DNA of 51,476 nt. Source: Clostridiales bacterium COT073_COT-073 (GTDB taxonomy: Bacteria > Bacillota > Clostridia > Lachnospirales > Vallitaleaceae). The stretch is taken from the NCBI GenBank assembly GCA_003858485.1, contig RQYD01000025.1:1-51476 (forward strand). The letters are read 5' to 3'. The position numbers and the translations under genes were made by a program. This document shows positions 32,788-42,467 of the stretch, one piece after another; position 1 is the stretch's first letter; the number at the start of each line of letters is the position of its first letter. The notes under the pieces are model-generated. The model saw only the letters and a list, made by a program, of their open reading frames with translations, was not told where the DNA came from and did not search any database.

Positions 32788-34641
32788 ATGAAACATCGTG
32801 GAAAAAATAAACCCAAAAATGAAATGATTAAGGCCGGCCGTTGGCTGGTTCTGCCAATTATTTTAGTGCTGGCGGTAGTGCCGCTCCTAGTCAGGGCTAA
32901 AGTTTATTCAATTGGTCTGTCTCAATTTCCCTGGTTCCAGAATGACCAGATGGCAGCGGAGTTGTTTTTGCAGGTCAAGCAGCAGGCGATCATTGCAGTG
33001 GCAATATTGATGCTGGTAATTATCAGCTATTATTTGATTGGAGCGTTGCTGACCAATCAATCGCGATATTCGGATGGTTTTTTAAAAGAAAAAGGCCAGT
33101 GGAGATGGGAACCGGCTTTTTATCCGTTGGCAGCATATATGCTGCTGGCCATTATATCAACTGTTTTTTCGCCCAATGCCCAATATGGCTACCGGGGTGC
33201 ACATGAGCAATTTGAGTCGCTGTTTGTGATATTGGCATATGGCGTGATGGTGGTATATACTTTTTGGGCTGTTTCCAGTGAGCAGGCAATGAAAACTTTG
33301 GAAATTGGATTTTTAATCGGTATTTCACTGCTGTGTGGTCTGGGGCTTCTGCAAATTACCGGCAATGACCTGTTCCGGTCTGCGCTGGGAGCTAAACTGG
33401 TTTTACCCAAAGGAATGGGCGGGAGTCTTAACTTTACATTCCCACTTAATCAGGTCTATTTATCCTTATATAATCCTAACTATGTCGGTATGTATGTGTC
33501 GCTGGTGATACCGGTTATAGCTGCTTTGTTTATTACCAATCGTCATTTGAAAATGCGGATCTGGTATGGATTATTAATTGGGAGTTTGCTTTTATGCTTG
33601 ATTGGTTCAGGTTCTAAGACAGCTTTTGTGACATTGATGTTTTCTACTTTATTATTATTGGTGTTTTACCGGAAAAAACTGCTGCAAAATAAAATGATAA
33701 CCGTGATCGGACTGACAGTGGCCGGTGTTTTTGTGGTGGCTGTGATTTTGTTTATGGGCAATAGCTTTTTTGAGCGTCTGCGGGCATCACTGCAATTTTC
33801 CGGCAATCCGGAATATGAATTATCAGAATTACTGACGGATCAGCAAAAAATTCAATTGACCTATAAAGGGGAAAAGGCCGAGCTGCTGGCAGATGCAGCG
33901 GCTGAAGGCGGTTTTCGGCTGCAAAGCCCGGATGGACAGGTGATTCCGTCTATTTTCAGTGAGGAAAACCAAGTGATCGCCTTCCGACAGGAGCCATTTA
34001 CAGAAATTCCGCTGCTGATCACCGATCAAAATGAAGAACGGACCGAGCTGCAATGGCAGATCAGCGGCATTGCCTGGGATTTTGCCTACCGGGCAAATGA
34101 ATTTGTGTATATTACTCCGCTGGGCAAGGAAGACCAATTGGTTGAGGTGGAGAAGGGACTTTTTCAAAATCAGGAAAGTTTTGCCACTCACCGGGGTTAT
34201 ATTTGGTCACGCACCTTTCCTTTGCTCAAAAAATATATTTTCCTGGGTTCAGGGGCTGATACCTTTACTTTAGTCTTTCCGCAACGTGACTATTTAGGAA
34301 AATCACATAATAACTTTCATAATACAATTATTACCAAACCCCATAATCTGTATTTGCAGATAGCGGTTCAAACCGGTGTATTATCGGCACTGGCAGTGAT
34401 TGCCTTTTATTTGCTGTATTTTATCGGCAGCCTTAAATTATACTGGAAAAGTGACTTTTCCGGTTATTTCAGTAAAGTCGGCGGAGCGGTATTTATTGGC
34501 AGCATTGGTTATATGGTGTCTTCGTTCTTTAATGATTCGACCATTACTGTTGCCCCAATTTTCTGGACTCTGATGGGTATTGGCTTTGCCATGAATGCTC
34601 AGGTAAAAAAAGAAATGCTGACAGGTGAAAGCAAAGAATAA
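32788..34641 (+). CDS. O-antigen ligase/polymerase-like membrane protein (Wzy/WaaL family)
   Basis: 617 aa polytopic membrane protein. Roughly 10-11 hydrophobic segments are visible, starting at about 20-40. NPNYVGMYVSLVIPV and GSGSKTAFVTL match the ligase/polymerase core, and the large loop with GSGADTF and KPHNLYLQ (the conserved His-containing loop) lies near 490-540. A soluble, charged insert of about 125 residues (roughly 335-460) after the eighth segment is unusual. A Gram-positive host has no LPS, so polymerisation or attachment of a surface glycan is the likely job. The start at 32788 has AAAGGA 7 nt upstream. Confidence 0.8.
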   Translation: MKHRGKNKPKNEMIKAGRWLVLPIILVLAVVPLLVRAKVYSIGLSQFPWFQNDQMAAELFLQVKQQAIIAVAILMLVIISYYLIGALLTNQSRYSDGFLKEKGQWRWEPAFYPLAAYMLLAIISTVFSPNAQYGYRGAHEQFESLFVILAYGVMVVYTFWAVSSEQAMKTLEIGFLIGISLLCGLGLLQITGNDLFRSALGAKLVLPKGMGGSLNFTFPLNQVYLSLYNPNYVGMYVSLVIPVIAALFITNRHLKMRIWYGLLIGSLLLCLIGSGSKTAFVTLMFSTLLLLVFYRKKLLQNKMITVIGLTVAGVFVVAVILFMGNSFFERLRASLQFSGNPEYELSELLTDQQKIQLTYKGEKAELLADAAAEGGFRLQSPDGQVIPSIFSEENQVIAFRQEPFTEIPLLITDQNEERTELQWQISGIAWDFAYRANEFVYITPLGKEDQLVEVEKGLFQNQESFATHRGYIWSRTFPLLKKYIFLGSGADTFTLVFPQRDYLGKSHNNFHNTIITKPHNLYLQIAVQTGVLSALAVIAFYLLYFIGSLKLYWKSDFSGYFSKVGGAVFIGSIGYMVSSFFNDSTITVAPIFWTLMGIGFAMNAQVKKEMLTGESKE

Positions 34642-34671
34642 AGCTTTGGTACAGATTGCCGCCGCTCCGGC

Positions 34672-34703
34672 CAGCTGCCGGAAAAGAGTTCAGCCGGCAG
34701 TTG
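34672..34703. other. Hairpin after the O-antigen ligase-like gene
   Basis: CAGCTGCCGG pairs with CCGGCAGTTG (one G-U pair in RNA), loop of 12 nt, without a T-run. It may stabilise mRNA ends or pause polymerase. Nothing else is recognised in the gap before the next gene. Confidence 0.35.
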
Positions 34704-34847
34704 ATTGAAAAATAACAAGGTGTAAACCGGAAGATTTTGTGATGGCAAAAAACTTTAAAACAGAGAGAGCCGGCAGCAGGGCATTTGCGTAAGACAAGGG
34801 GCATACAAGCAGAGGTTAGGAAGTACTGCCGATAAAGAGGAGGAAAT

Positions 34848-35426
34848 ATGTATTTACGATATGGAAAACGGATGATTGATTTTACGCTGGCCTTGCTGGC
34901 GGTTTTATGCCTGTGGTGGCTGATTTTTGGCTTAGCCCTGGCGGTTCGGCTGACTTCGCCTGGACCGGCCTTTTTTAAGCAAAGGCGAATTGGCCAAAAT
35001 AAAAAGGAATTTGCCATCCTCAAATTCCGGACCATGCGGGTGGATACACCGCCGGATCTGCCAACCCATTTATTGACCAATCCGGAGCAATATATTACCG
35101 GAATCGGCAAATTTTTGCGCCGGACCAGTTTGGATGAACTTCCGCAGATCTTTAATATTTTAGTTGGTGATATGGCCCTGATCGGTCCCAGACCGGCGCT
35201 GTGGAATCAAGCGGATCTGATCGCCGGTCGTGACTTATTTCAGGTCAATCGTTTACGGCCCGGACTGACGGGCTGGGCACAGATCAATGGTCGGGATGAA
35301 ATTCCGCTGGTTAAGAAAATCAGATTGGATGCGGAATATGCGAAAAAAGCCGGTTTGGCCTTTGATATTAAGATCTTCTTTTTAACCATTGGCAAGGTCT
35401 TGACCGGTGAGGGCATTGCCGGATAA
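34848..35426 (+). CDS. Initiating sugar-phosphate transferase (PglC/WcaJ-type)
   Basis: 192 aa monotopic phosphoglycosyl transferase. It moves a sugar phosphate from a UDP-sugar to undecaprenyl phosphate, the first step of glycan assembly. A reentrant membrane segment (about 9-35) follows the basic start. The core motifs are SPGPAFFKQRRIGQ, ILKFRTMR, LRRTSLDELPQ with the catalytic Asp-Glu, GPRPAL and GLTGWAQINGR. It is the short catalytic form, without the N-terminal CoA-binding-like domain of WcaJ. AGGAGG lies 6 nt before the start. Confidence 0.92.
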   Translation: MYLRYGKRMIDFTLALLAVLCLWWLIFGLALAVRLTSPGPAFFKQRRIGQNKKEFAILKFRTMRVDTPPDLPTHLLTNPEQYITGIGKFLRRTSLDELPQIFNILVGDMALIGPRPALWNQADLIAGRDLFQVNRLRPGLTGWAQINGRDEIPLVKKIRLDAEYAKKAGLAFDIKIFFLTIGKVLTGEGIAG

Positions 35427-35624
35427 TTCAACCGGAGATCAGGTGTTTATATATGACTGAGCAAGTCCGGTGAAAAAACGGTTTAAGAGAAAAAGCCTGC
35501 TAAATCTAAAGGCAAAGAGAATAAAGCAGGCAAATAGCAGAAACAAAGTAAATAGTAAATAAGCCAATAAAGACAAGGAGAAAGATCAGATATAAATCTT
35601 ATCCAAATATAAGAGGCCAGAGAA

Positions 35625-36437
35625 ATGAAAAGAATTTTAATTATTGGGAAAAATAGCTATATTGGAAAAAATGTAAAGAAATATTTAGAAAGCTACAGCC
35701 ATGATCAAATGGTGGTGGAGGCAGTCAGTGGAGAAAGTGGGGAATGGCAGGATCTTGATTTTTTTGAATTTGATGTAGTGATCATGTGTTCAGCTCTGGT
35801 TCATAAAAAGGAAAAAAAATTGGGCTGGAATGCTTATTTACAGGCGAATGCACAGCTGCCGGCGGAAATTGCTGAAAAGGCGGAAAATCAGGGGGTAAAA
35901 CAATATATTTTTCTTAGCAGTTTAGCAGTTTATGGCCGGGGATATGAAAAAATCGAAATAGGCACCGAGCCTAAGCCGGAAACCTATTATGGCCAGTCTA
36001 AATTACTGGCTGAAGAAGCATTGCTGGAAATGGAAACTGAAAATTTCCGGGTAGCGGTTCTGCGTTTGCCCATGGTCTATGGCCGCAAAGCTAAGGGCAG
36101 CTACTGCACGCTGCGTAAATTAGCTAAATACTATCCTTTTTTTCCGAAAATTGAAAACCAGAAAAGTGTGATTTCTATTCGTCAGCTTTGTCGTTTTCTG
36201 GAAAAGGTGATCACTGAAGAAAAACATGGGATCTTTCATCCGCAGGACAAGGAATATTTATCGACTTCTGTATTGGCTCAAAAAGCTGGTCGGGATATTG
36301 GGCGGACCGTATGGCTGCTGCCATTTTGCCCGTATCTGCATGGTTGGCTAAAGAAAAAAAGCAAATTCTGGCGAAAAAGTTTTGGCGATTTAACAGTTGA
36401 TAAGGAAATTGACCGCTGGCAGGACACCCCTTTTTGA
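35625..36437 (+). CDS. NAD-dependent epimerase/dehydratase (extended SDR)
   Basis: 270 aa. The N-terminal nucleotide-binding loop is IIGKNSYIGKNV, a variant of TGxxGxxG. The SSLAVYG strand and YYGQSKLLAE (Tyr-x3-Lys) form the catalytic part. It is shorter than most 4-epimerases (about 310-340), mainly in the C-terminal substrate lobe. It is paired with the sugar-phosphate transferase, an arrangement often seen for making or reducing the first sugar. The reaction cannot be named from sequence. A hairpin-like GCCTGCT/AGCAGGC pair lies in the gap before it. Confidence 0.8.
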   Translation: MKRILIIGKNSYIGKNVKKYLESYSHDQMVVEAVSGESGEWQDLDFFEFDVVIMCSALVHKKEKKLGWNAYLQANAQLPAEIAEKAENQGVKQYIFLSSLAVYGRGYEKIEIGTEPKPETYYGQSKLLAEEALLEMETENFRVAVLRLPMVYGRKAKGSYCTLRKLAKYYPFFPKIENQKSVISIRQLCRFLEKVITEEKHGIFHPQDKEYLSTSVLAQKAGRDIGRTVWLLPFCPYLHGWLKKKSKFWRKSFGDLTVDKEIDRWQDTPF

Positions 36438-36471
36438 GTGGAATTCAGCTGTATAGAGCATGTAAAACAAG

Positions 36472-36498
36472 TAAAGAAATGATCAGAATTGCCGATAT
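36472..36498 (+). promoter_or_regulatory. Sigma-28 (SigD) promoter before the Maf glycosyltransferase
   Basis: TAAA (36472-36475), exactly 15 nt, then GCCGATAT (36491-36498). This is a textbook flagellar sigma-28 promoter, about 75 nt before the start codon. It ties expression of the glycosyltransferase, and probably the genes after it, to the late flagellar regulon. Confidence 0.85.
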
Positions 36499-36573
36499 GT
36501 AAGTTTGAGAAGCGGATATTTTAATAAGGAAGTTCGATATTTATTTACGGGATGTGAGAAGAAAGGGAAAATT

Positions 36574-38439
36574 ATGATTTCGATTTATAATAAAGCAATT
36601 TTAAAAGAATTGAATCCGGCCTTGTTAGAAAAATTGGAGGAGTTGGAAACAGAAGGATTAAAAAAAGCCAGGGTATTGCCATCCAAAAGCGGTGAAAAAA
36701 CACTTGCTTATGAGGAAAATGGAAAGACTTATTTTTTGCATTCCCGTTATCAGCCATCCTATGAAGCAGAAAAAGCAGCCGACAGCTATGCAGATATTAC
36801 CAATGAAGATAGTGTTGTTTTTTATGGAGTAGGATTGGGTTACCATATTAAGGAAATGTTAAAACGTGTTCCGGAGATTAAATATTACTTAATAGAGCCA
36901 AATTTGGAAGTCTTATATGTTTTTTTGGAGCATAATGAATTAAAGGATATGGAGTTAGGAAATTTGGAGGGAATTACTATAGATTTTGGCGATTTAGAAC
37001 AAAAAATTCCTCATATTTTAATTAAATATTCACAAGAAATAAAGTTGGTACTTCATTATAGCTGTGTTAAATATTTTGAAGAATATTTTGAACAATTTCG
37101 AAAATTATTTTTGGGCTCATTCCGAAGAGAAAAAGATCGAACTATATTTTTTGCACTAGAGCAATTAAAAACCGTAACCAATGAATTTGATAATATGATG
37201 ACAGTGATAGAATCGGCTAATATACTAAATTGTGATTTAGAAGATATAAAAGGGAAAACTGCAATTATAGTAGCTGCCGGACCATCACTGGATGATGAGA
37301 TTGAAAATATCAGGGAAATCAAAAAAAGGGGAATGGCCTATATTTTGGCGGTTGGTAGTGGAGTGAATTCTCTGTTGAGTCAAGGAATTCATGCAGATGC
37401 AGTCTTTTCATATGATCCCAGTGTAGAGAATCAAAAAGTTTTGAAAAAAATTAAAGAGGAGAATATTAAAGATATCCCATTGATTTTTGGAGCGGGAATT
37501 GGTTCGGAAAGCTTGAAAGATTACCCCGGTCCAAAAATCTGTATGTTAAATAGCCATAATTATATTATTAAACATTATTTGAAATCGAAAACAAAAGATA
37601 TGCCTATCGTTGGTGTGGGTGCAACTATTACAGTTTCAGGTCTGGATGCGGCTTTAAAAATGGGATTTAAGCAGGTTATATTAGTTGGTCAAAATTTAGG
37701 TATTACCGAAGATAAATCCTATAGTTCAGGAATAGAGTATGCCCCCACAGAAATTGTCAAAGAGAGTCAGTATACGGAGTTGGAAAAAGATGTTCATGGG
37801 AATACCATGAAAACATCAACGGCTTATTTGATGATGCGAGAGGGTATTGAAGAGGTGATAGAGATTTCGGCTAAGGATGCCAAAGTTTGGAATGCTACCC
37901 GAAAAGGCTTGGCAATTAAAGGAGCAGAATTTAAGGCTTTAGCAGAATTGATGAAAGAGATGGAGCCCAATTCGGTAACTGGGCGTTGGCTGGAAACTAC
38001 TGCCGAAGATTATGATTTGGAATACTTAGCCAAACAAAAAGAAGAGATGTTTTGTTATAAAGAAGAAGTGGATAAGCAGGTGCAACAATTAGACTCTATT
38101 TTAGAGGATTTAAAAAAGAATTCGGAATTAAATTTATATAAAAAACTAAAACCGCTTTATACGAAATTGAATTTGAATTTAAAACGATTGGAAAAGAATA
38201 AATTCAGTGTCTTATTTGTTTTGCCATCAATGATTCAAGAATATCATAATCTGATTCGGCGAATTGAGTATTTTAATTCCATTTCCGATAAGGAAGAACA
38301 ATCCCGCTCTATTTATAAGGAATTTAAAGAGTTTCGGGAATTATATAAAGAAAGACTCAAGGTTATGGAGAAATATTTTGAAACATTAAACAATCAATTG
38401 GAAGATTACTTGAAAGAGAAAAAGGAGATTGTTTCATGA
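36574..38439 (+). CDS. Motility-associated factor (Maf) flagellin glycosyltransferase
   Basis: 621 aa. Maf proteins transfer nonulosonic acids (pseudaminic or legionaminic acid) to Ser/Thr of flagellin in the cytoplasm. The N-terminal Maf domain contains FYGVGLGYHIKEML and YLIEPNLEVLYVF; the central DUF115 (MptE-like) domain has AIIVAAGPSLDDEI, AVGSGVNSLLSQGI and VFSYDPS. A long charged helical C-terminal part (about 490-621) follows. The start at 36574 has GAAAGGGA upstream; the ORF itself opens earlier, at 36505. The gene is the first behind a sigma-28 promoter and lies next to the CMP-legionaminic acid genes, which supports that donor. Confidence 0.9.
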   Translation: MISIYNKAILKELNPALLEKLEELETEGLKKARVLPSKSGEKTLAYEENGKTYFLHSRYQPSYEAEKAADSYADITNEDSVVFYGVGLGYHIKEMLKRVPEIKYYLIEPNLEVLYVFLEHNELKDMELGNLEGITIDFGDLEQKIPHILIKYSQEIKLVLHYSCVKYFEEYFEQFRKLFLGSFRREKDRTIFFALEQLKTVTNEFDNMMTVIESANILNCDLEDIKGKTAIIVAAGPSLDDEIENIREIKKRGMAYILAVGSGVNSLLSQGIHADAVFSYDPSVENQKVLKKIKEENIKDIPLIFGAGIGSESLKDYPGPKICMLNSHNYIIKHYLKSKTKDMPIVGVGATITVSGLDAALKMGFKQVILVGQNLGITEDKSYSSGIEYAPTEIVKESQYTELEKDVHGNTMKTSTAYLMMREGIEEVIEISAKDAKVWNATRKGLAIKGAEFKALAELMKEMEPNSVTGRWLETTAEDYDLEYLAKQKEEMFCYKEEVDKQVQQLDSILEDLKKNSELNLYKKLKPLYTKLNLNLKRLEKNKFSVLFVLPSMIQEYHNLIRRIEYFNSISDKEEQSRSIYKEFKEFRELYKERLKVMEKYFETLNNQLEDYLKEKKEIVS

Positions 38440-38996
38440 AGATCCGAATTAAAGATGTACAATGGGAAGTGATGGGAAAAGCAAAAGAAATTATGGCTCA
38501 AATAGATGATTATTTAGCGAAAGAAGGATTGCTGCTGAATAATTTAATTGTTGATAAAGTTGAAATTTATGATTATTTTGAAACCTATTTACAGGAAAAT
38601 ACAACAGAATCTTCACGAATAGAAGTAGTTACACTTACTTATGAAGAATTGGTGAAGCATCTCTTTAATCAATGGAATGAAAGTAACCAAAGGCTGTTAG
38701 AAGAGGCAGAATCGCTTAGTTTGATTTTTTATAGAAATGAACAGTTGGCAGAACGATGGGAAAAATTAGTTCAGATTTTGGAAAAAGGATATGCTATGCT
38801 ACAAGATGCAGAAGATATTTTGTTTTTACAAAAGAAAATACCGGAACAAGATTCCCGGATAACTGCTGAGAAAATTGAGCAATTAAGTAATATATTAAAA
38901 TTATTTCAAACCGGGCTGGAAGAAAAGGATGAAATTTATCTGGCAGATTTACTTCATTTTGAATTAGCTACATTTTTAGAAAAATTGGATAAATAA
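38436..38996 (+). CDS. Unknown protein co-translated with Maf
   Basis: 186 aa. I do not recognise a family. It is acidic, rich in Glu, Leu and Ile, and predominantly helical by residue pattern, with no signal peptide, membrane segment or catalytic motif. It begins in the Maf stop codon (ATGA), so the two are translated together and the protein may assist Maf, for example as a flagellin-recognition or chaperone subunit. That role is inferred from position only. Its AT-rich composition matches Maf. Confidence 0.7.
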   Translation: MKIRIKDVQWEVMGKAKEIMAQIDDYLAKEGLLLNNLIVDKVEIYDYFETYLQENTTESSRIEVVTLTYEELVKHLFNQWNESNQRLLEEAESLSLIFYRNEQLAERWEKLVQILEKGYAMLQDAEDILFLQKKIPEQDSRITAEKIEQLSNILKLFQTGLEEKDEIYLADLLHFELATFLEKLDK

Positions 38997-39053
38997 CACT
39001 AAGGCAGAAATATCAGCAATCATATTAAAAAATGAAAGGAGAGGGATGGCTAA

Positions 39054-40034
39054 ATGAGCAAGGTACTGGTGACCGGCGCAGACGGTTTTATCGGCAGTCA
39101 TTTAACTGAGGAACTGGTAAAAGCAGGTAAAAAAGTAAAAGCATTTGTTTATTATAACTCATTTAATTCCTGGGGATGGCTGGATAGTTTGCCCAAAGAA
39201 ATTTTATCGGAGATTGAAATATTTACCGGTGATATCAGGGATCCCAATGGGGTCAGAGAAGCGATGAAAGGACAGGAGATCATTTATCACTTAGCGGCTT
39301 TGATTGCTATTCCCTTTAGTTATCATTCGCCGGATGCCTATGTTGATACCAATATCAAAGGTACGCTTAATGTATTACAGGCGGCTCGTGATTTGGCACC
39401 GGACAGAGTGCTGGTAACTTCTACTTCAGAAGTTTATGGAACAGCCATGTATGTACCAATTGATGAAAAACATCCCTATCAGGGGCAGTCGCCTTATTCT
39501 GCCACCAAAATCGGAGCTGACCGACTGGCCGAATCCTTTTATCGCAGCTTTAACTTACCAGTCACGATTGTCCGGCCATTTAATACCTATGGACCAAGGC
39601 AGTCGATGCGGGCGGTAATTCCGACCATTATTACCCAGTTATTAAGTGGATATCAGGAGATAAAACTGGGGGCATTGACTCCGACCAGGGACTTTAACTA
39701 TGTCAAAGACACGGTGGCGGGCTTTATGGCAATTGCTGAAGCGGCTGGGACGATTGGACAGGAAATCAATATCGCCACCCAAACCGAAATCAGTATTGGT
39801 CAGCTGGCGGAGGAAATGATTCGCCAGATTAATCCGGCAGCTAAAATTATTTGTGAAGAAGAAAGACTGCGTCCGGAAAAAAGTGAGGTCAATCGTTTGC
39901 TGGGCAGTAATGCTAAAATTATGACCATGACCGATTGGCGGCCGCAATATGACTTAAGCCGGGGTTTAGCGGAAACCATCGAGTTTTTTAAATACAATTT
40001 ACATCATTATAAAACTGATTTATATAATATATAG
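39054..40034 (+). CDS. legB: LegB-like NDP-sugar 4,6-dehydratase (legionaminic acid pathway)
   Basis: 326 aa extended SDR. TGADGFIG (7-14) binds NAD, STSEVYG and YSATKIGAD (catalytic Tyr-x3-Lys) follow, and RPFNTYGPRQSMRAVIPT matches the LegB group. In Campylobacter this enzyme dehydrates GDP-GlcNAc to the 4-keto-6-deoxy sugar for legionaminic acid. Whether the nucleotide here is GDP or UDP is not fixed by sequence, but the presence of a PtmE-like enzyme argues for GDP. AAGGAGAGGG lies before the start. It is followed by the aminotransferase after 16 nt. Confidence 0.85.
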   Translation: MSKVLVTGADGFIGSHLTEELVKAGKKVKAFVYYNSFNSWGWLDSLPKEILSEIEIFTGDIRDPNGVREAMKGQEIIYHLAALIAIPFSYHSPDAYVDTNIKGTLNVLQAARDLAPDRVLVTSTSEVYGTAMYVPIDEKHPYQGQSPYSATKIGADRLAESFYRSFNLPVTIVRPFNTYGPRQSMRAVIPTIITQLLSGYQEIKLGALTPTRDFNYVKDTVAGFMAIAEAAGTIGQEINIATQTEISIGQLAEEMIRQINPAAKIICEEERLRPEKSEVNRLLGSNAKIMTMTDWRPQYDLSRGLAETIEFFKYNLHHYKTDLYNI

Positions 40035-40050
40035 ATCAAGGAGAAATATC

Positions 40051-41283
40051 ATGAGTGTAAACTTTATTCCATTATCTGTACCCAATTTACAGGGAAATGA
40101 ATTAAACTATGTGACCGAAGCCATCACTAAAGAATGGGTTTCGACGGCTGGCAGTTATGTAGTGGCATTTGAGGAAAATATGGCAAAATACCTGAATGTT
40201 TCGACAGCTGTTGCCTGCCAAAGCGGAACGGCGGGCTTGCATGTGGCACTGCGTCTATGCGATGTCAAAGCAGGAGAGGCGGTGATCGTGCCGACCCTGA
40301 CTTTTATTGCAGCCGTTAATCCGGTTAAATACTTAGGTGCCGAACCGATCTTTATGGATTGTGATGATAGTTTGTGTCTGGATGTTGAAAAACTATCCTG
40401 TTTTTGTGAACAAGAATGTCAATTTGATGGTAATATTTTAACGGATAAGCAAACCGGACGACGGATCAAAGCAATTGTAGTGGTTCATGTATTTGGAAAT
40501 TTAGCAAATATGGAGCATTTAATGCAAGTGGCTGAAAAATATCATTTAAAAGTGGTTGAAGATGCTACTGAAGCTTTGGGGAGCTATTATACAAGTGGAA
40601 CATACTGTCGGCGCTATGCCGGTACGATTGGTGATTTTGGGGTTTATTCCTTTAACGGTAACAAGATTATTACCACCGGTGGTGGAGGTATGATTGTGGC
40701 CAGGCGACAGGAAGATATCGCTCAGGCTAAACATTTGACCCAGCAGGCTAAAGCGGATGAGGTTCGGTTTGAACATGATGAGATTGGCTATAATTACCGG
40801 ATGACCAACCTGCAGGCGGCTTTGGGGGTGGCTCAGCTGGAAAAGCTGGAAGACTTTATTTTGCATAAAAAACAAAATTATGAATATTATCAGAAAGCGG
40901 TTAATGACATCAGAGGTTTGCGAATTTTGGGTTTTGAACCGGAGATTCGTCCGAATTACTGGTTTTACTCTTTGCAGATTGATGCTGATTTTCCGATGGA
41001 TCGGGAAGAGGTGATGGCTTATTTTCAGGAAAACAAGATTCAAACCCGACCAATTTGGGGATTGATTCATGAGCAAAAACCATATTTGGGCAGCCGGATA
41101 TATCAGATCGAAAAAGCAACTTGGTATTGGGAGCGAATTTTAAATATTCCGTGCAGCTCCAATTTATCAAAAGAGGATGCAGAACGTGTGGTTAAAGTAT
41201 TAGCAGAAGTGGCAAAGAGAAAAAAGGATTTTTATAAAATGGCAAAAATGGATGATTGTCAGCTTGTCCAAAAGGAAAAGTGA
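40051..41283 (+). CDS. legC: LegC-like DegT/DnrJ/EryC1 aminotransferase
   Basis: 410 aa PLP-dependent sugar aminotransferase. It would add the C4 amino group to the LegB product. SGTAGLHVALRL binds the PLP phosphate, VVEDATEALGS has the Asp that contacts the ring, and the Schiff-base lysine lies in SFNGNKIITTGGGG. Length is in the LegC range (about 390) with a charged tail of about 15 residues. AAGGAG precedes the start. It is in order with LegB, as in known legionaminic acid operons. Confidence 0.87.
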   Translation: MSVNFIPLSVPNLQGNELNYVTEAITKEWVSTAGSYVVAFEENMAKYLNVSTAVACQSGTAGLHVALRLCDVKAGEAVIVPTLTFIAAVNPVKYLGAEPIFMDCDDSLCLDVEKLSCFCEQECQFDGNILTDKQTGRRIKAIVVVHVFGNLANMEHLMQVAEKYHLKVVEDATEALGSYYTSGTYCRRYAGTIGDFGVYSFNGNKIITTGGGGMIVARRQEDIAQAKHLTQQAKADEVRFEHDEIGYNYRMTNLQAALGVAQLEKLEDFILHKKQNYEYYQKAVNDIRGLRILGFEPEIRPNYWFYSLQIDADFPMDREEVMAYFQENKIQTRPIWGLIHEQKPYLGSRIYQIEKATWYWERILNIPCSSNLSKEDAERVVKVLAEVAKRKKDFYKMAKMDDCQLVQKEK

Positions 41284-41336
41284 CCAAAAAGTCGGTTTTA
41301 TAGAATAGGAAAAATTGAGCGAAAAGGTGTCATAAA

Positions 41337-42458
41337 GTGAAAATAATAGCACAATCATCAGATATAGGTATTCAAAATCTTGTGACAAATCGGCAAAAAA
41401 GGAGTACGGGCTTGGAAATAAAGGATTTTTTGATTACAGAAGAAGTTCAGATTATAGAGGCGGTTCAACGCCTGGATACTTTAGGCAAAAAGACGTTATT
41501 TCTGATTCGGGATGGTCGGTTAATTGGTACATTAACCGATGGAGATGTCCGGCGCTGGTTGTTAAAGGGCGGTAATTTAGAAATATCGGTCAAAGAGATT
41601 GTCAATTACAAACCAAAGTTTATTTGGGAAAAAGATAAGCTGACTGCCTATCAAAAACTACGAGAGTGGAAAATTGAAGCACTTCCGGTTTTAAATGAGG
41701 AAAAACAAATTATTTCCATTATTTTATGGGATAATGAAGAAATCTGTAAGGGGCAGGTCTTAAATTTACCGATTGTCATTATGGCAGGAGGCCTGGGAAC
41801 CAGGCTCTTTCCTTATACCAAGATTTTACCCAAGCCACTGATTCCGATTGGTGAATTACCGATTGCTGAGCATATCATCAATCGCTTTCATGGTTTTGGT
41901 GCAAATGATTTTTATTTGATTGTCAATCATAAGAAAAATATGATCAAAGCTTATTTTAATGAAATTGACAAGAGCTATCAGGTTCATTATATAGATGAGG
42001 AAAAACCGTTGGGGACAGGAGGTGGCTTAAGCCTTTTAAAGAATCAGATTGATTCGACTTTTATTCTGTCCAATTGTGATATATTAGTGGAAGCAGATTA
42101 TGAGGCGATTTATCAATTTCACAAGAAAAATAGGTATGTGATTACGATGGTGTGTGCTGAGCAAAAGATCAAAATTCCGTATGGGGTAATTCACACGAAT
42201 AAGCAGGGAGAAATTATCGGTATGGAGGAAAAACCGGAAATTTGTGTGCAAACCAATACTGGTTTTTATGTGGTTGAGCCAAAAGTGATTGAGGAAATGG
42301 AAGAAAACAAAGCCATTGGTTTTCCGGATGTTATTGAAAAGTACCGACAAAACGGCAATAAGGTCGGAGCCTATAAAATCGGACAAAATCAATGGTGGGA
42401 TATGGGACAGATCGATAAAATGGAAAAAATGGAAAGATATTTGGAAGGAGAGCAATAG
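41337..42458 (+). CDS. ptmE: PtmE-like CBS-domain sugar nucleotidyltransferase
   Basis: 373 aa. The N-terminal half (about 20-135) is a CBS-domain pair with GTLTDGDVRRWLLKGG. The C-terminal half is a nucleotidyltransferase with MAGGLGTRLFPYTKILPKPL (the signature loop), DILVEADYEAI and the product-site strands. In Campylobacter jejuni PtmE makes GDP-glucosamine, committing the sugar to legionaminic acid; the same domain order supports this role. The start is a GTG at 41337 with AAAGGTG upstream. The CBS pair suggests nucleotide-responsive regulation of activity. Confidence 0.83.
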   Translation: MKIIAQSSDIGIQNLVTNRQKRSTGLEIKDFLITEEVQIIEAVQRLDTLGKKTLFLIRDGRLIGTLTDGDVRRWLLKGGNLEISVKEIVNYKPKFIWEKDKLTAYQKLREWKIEALPVLNEEKQIISIILWDNEEICKGQVLNLPIVIMAGGLGTRLFPYTKILPKPLIPIGELPIAEHIINRFHGFGANDFYLIVNHKKNMIKAYFNEIDKSYQVHYIDEEKPLGTGGGLSLLKNQIDSTFILSNCDILVEADYEAIYQFHKKNRYVITMVCAEQKIKIPYGVIHTNKQGEIIGMEEKPEICVQTNTGFYVVEPKVIEEMEENKAIGFPDVIEKYRQNGNKVGAYKIGQNQWWDMGQIDKMEKMERYLEGEQ

Positions 42459-42467
42459 TCAAATAAG

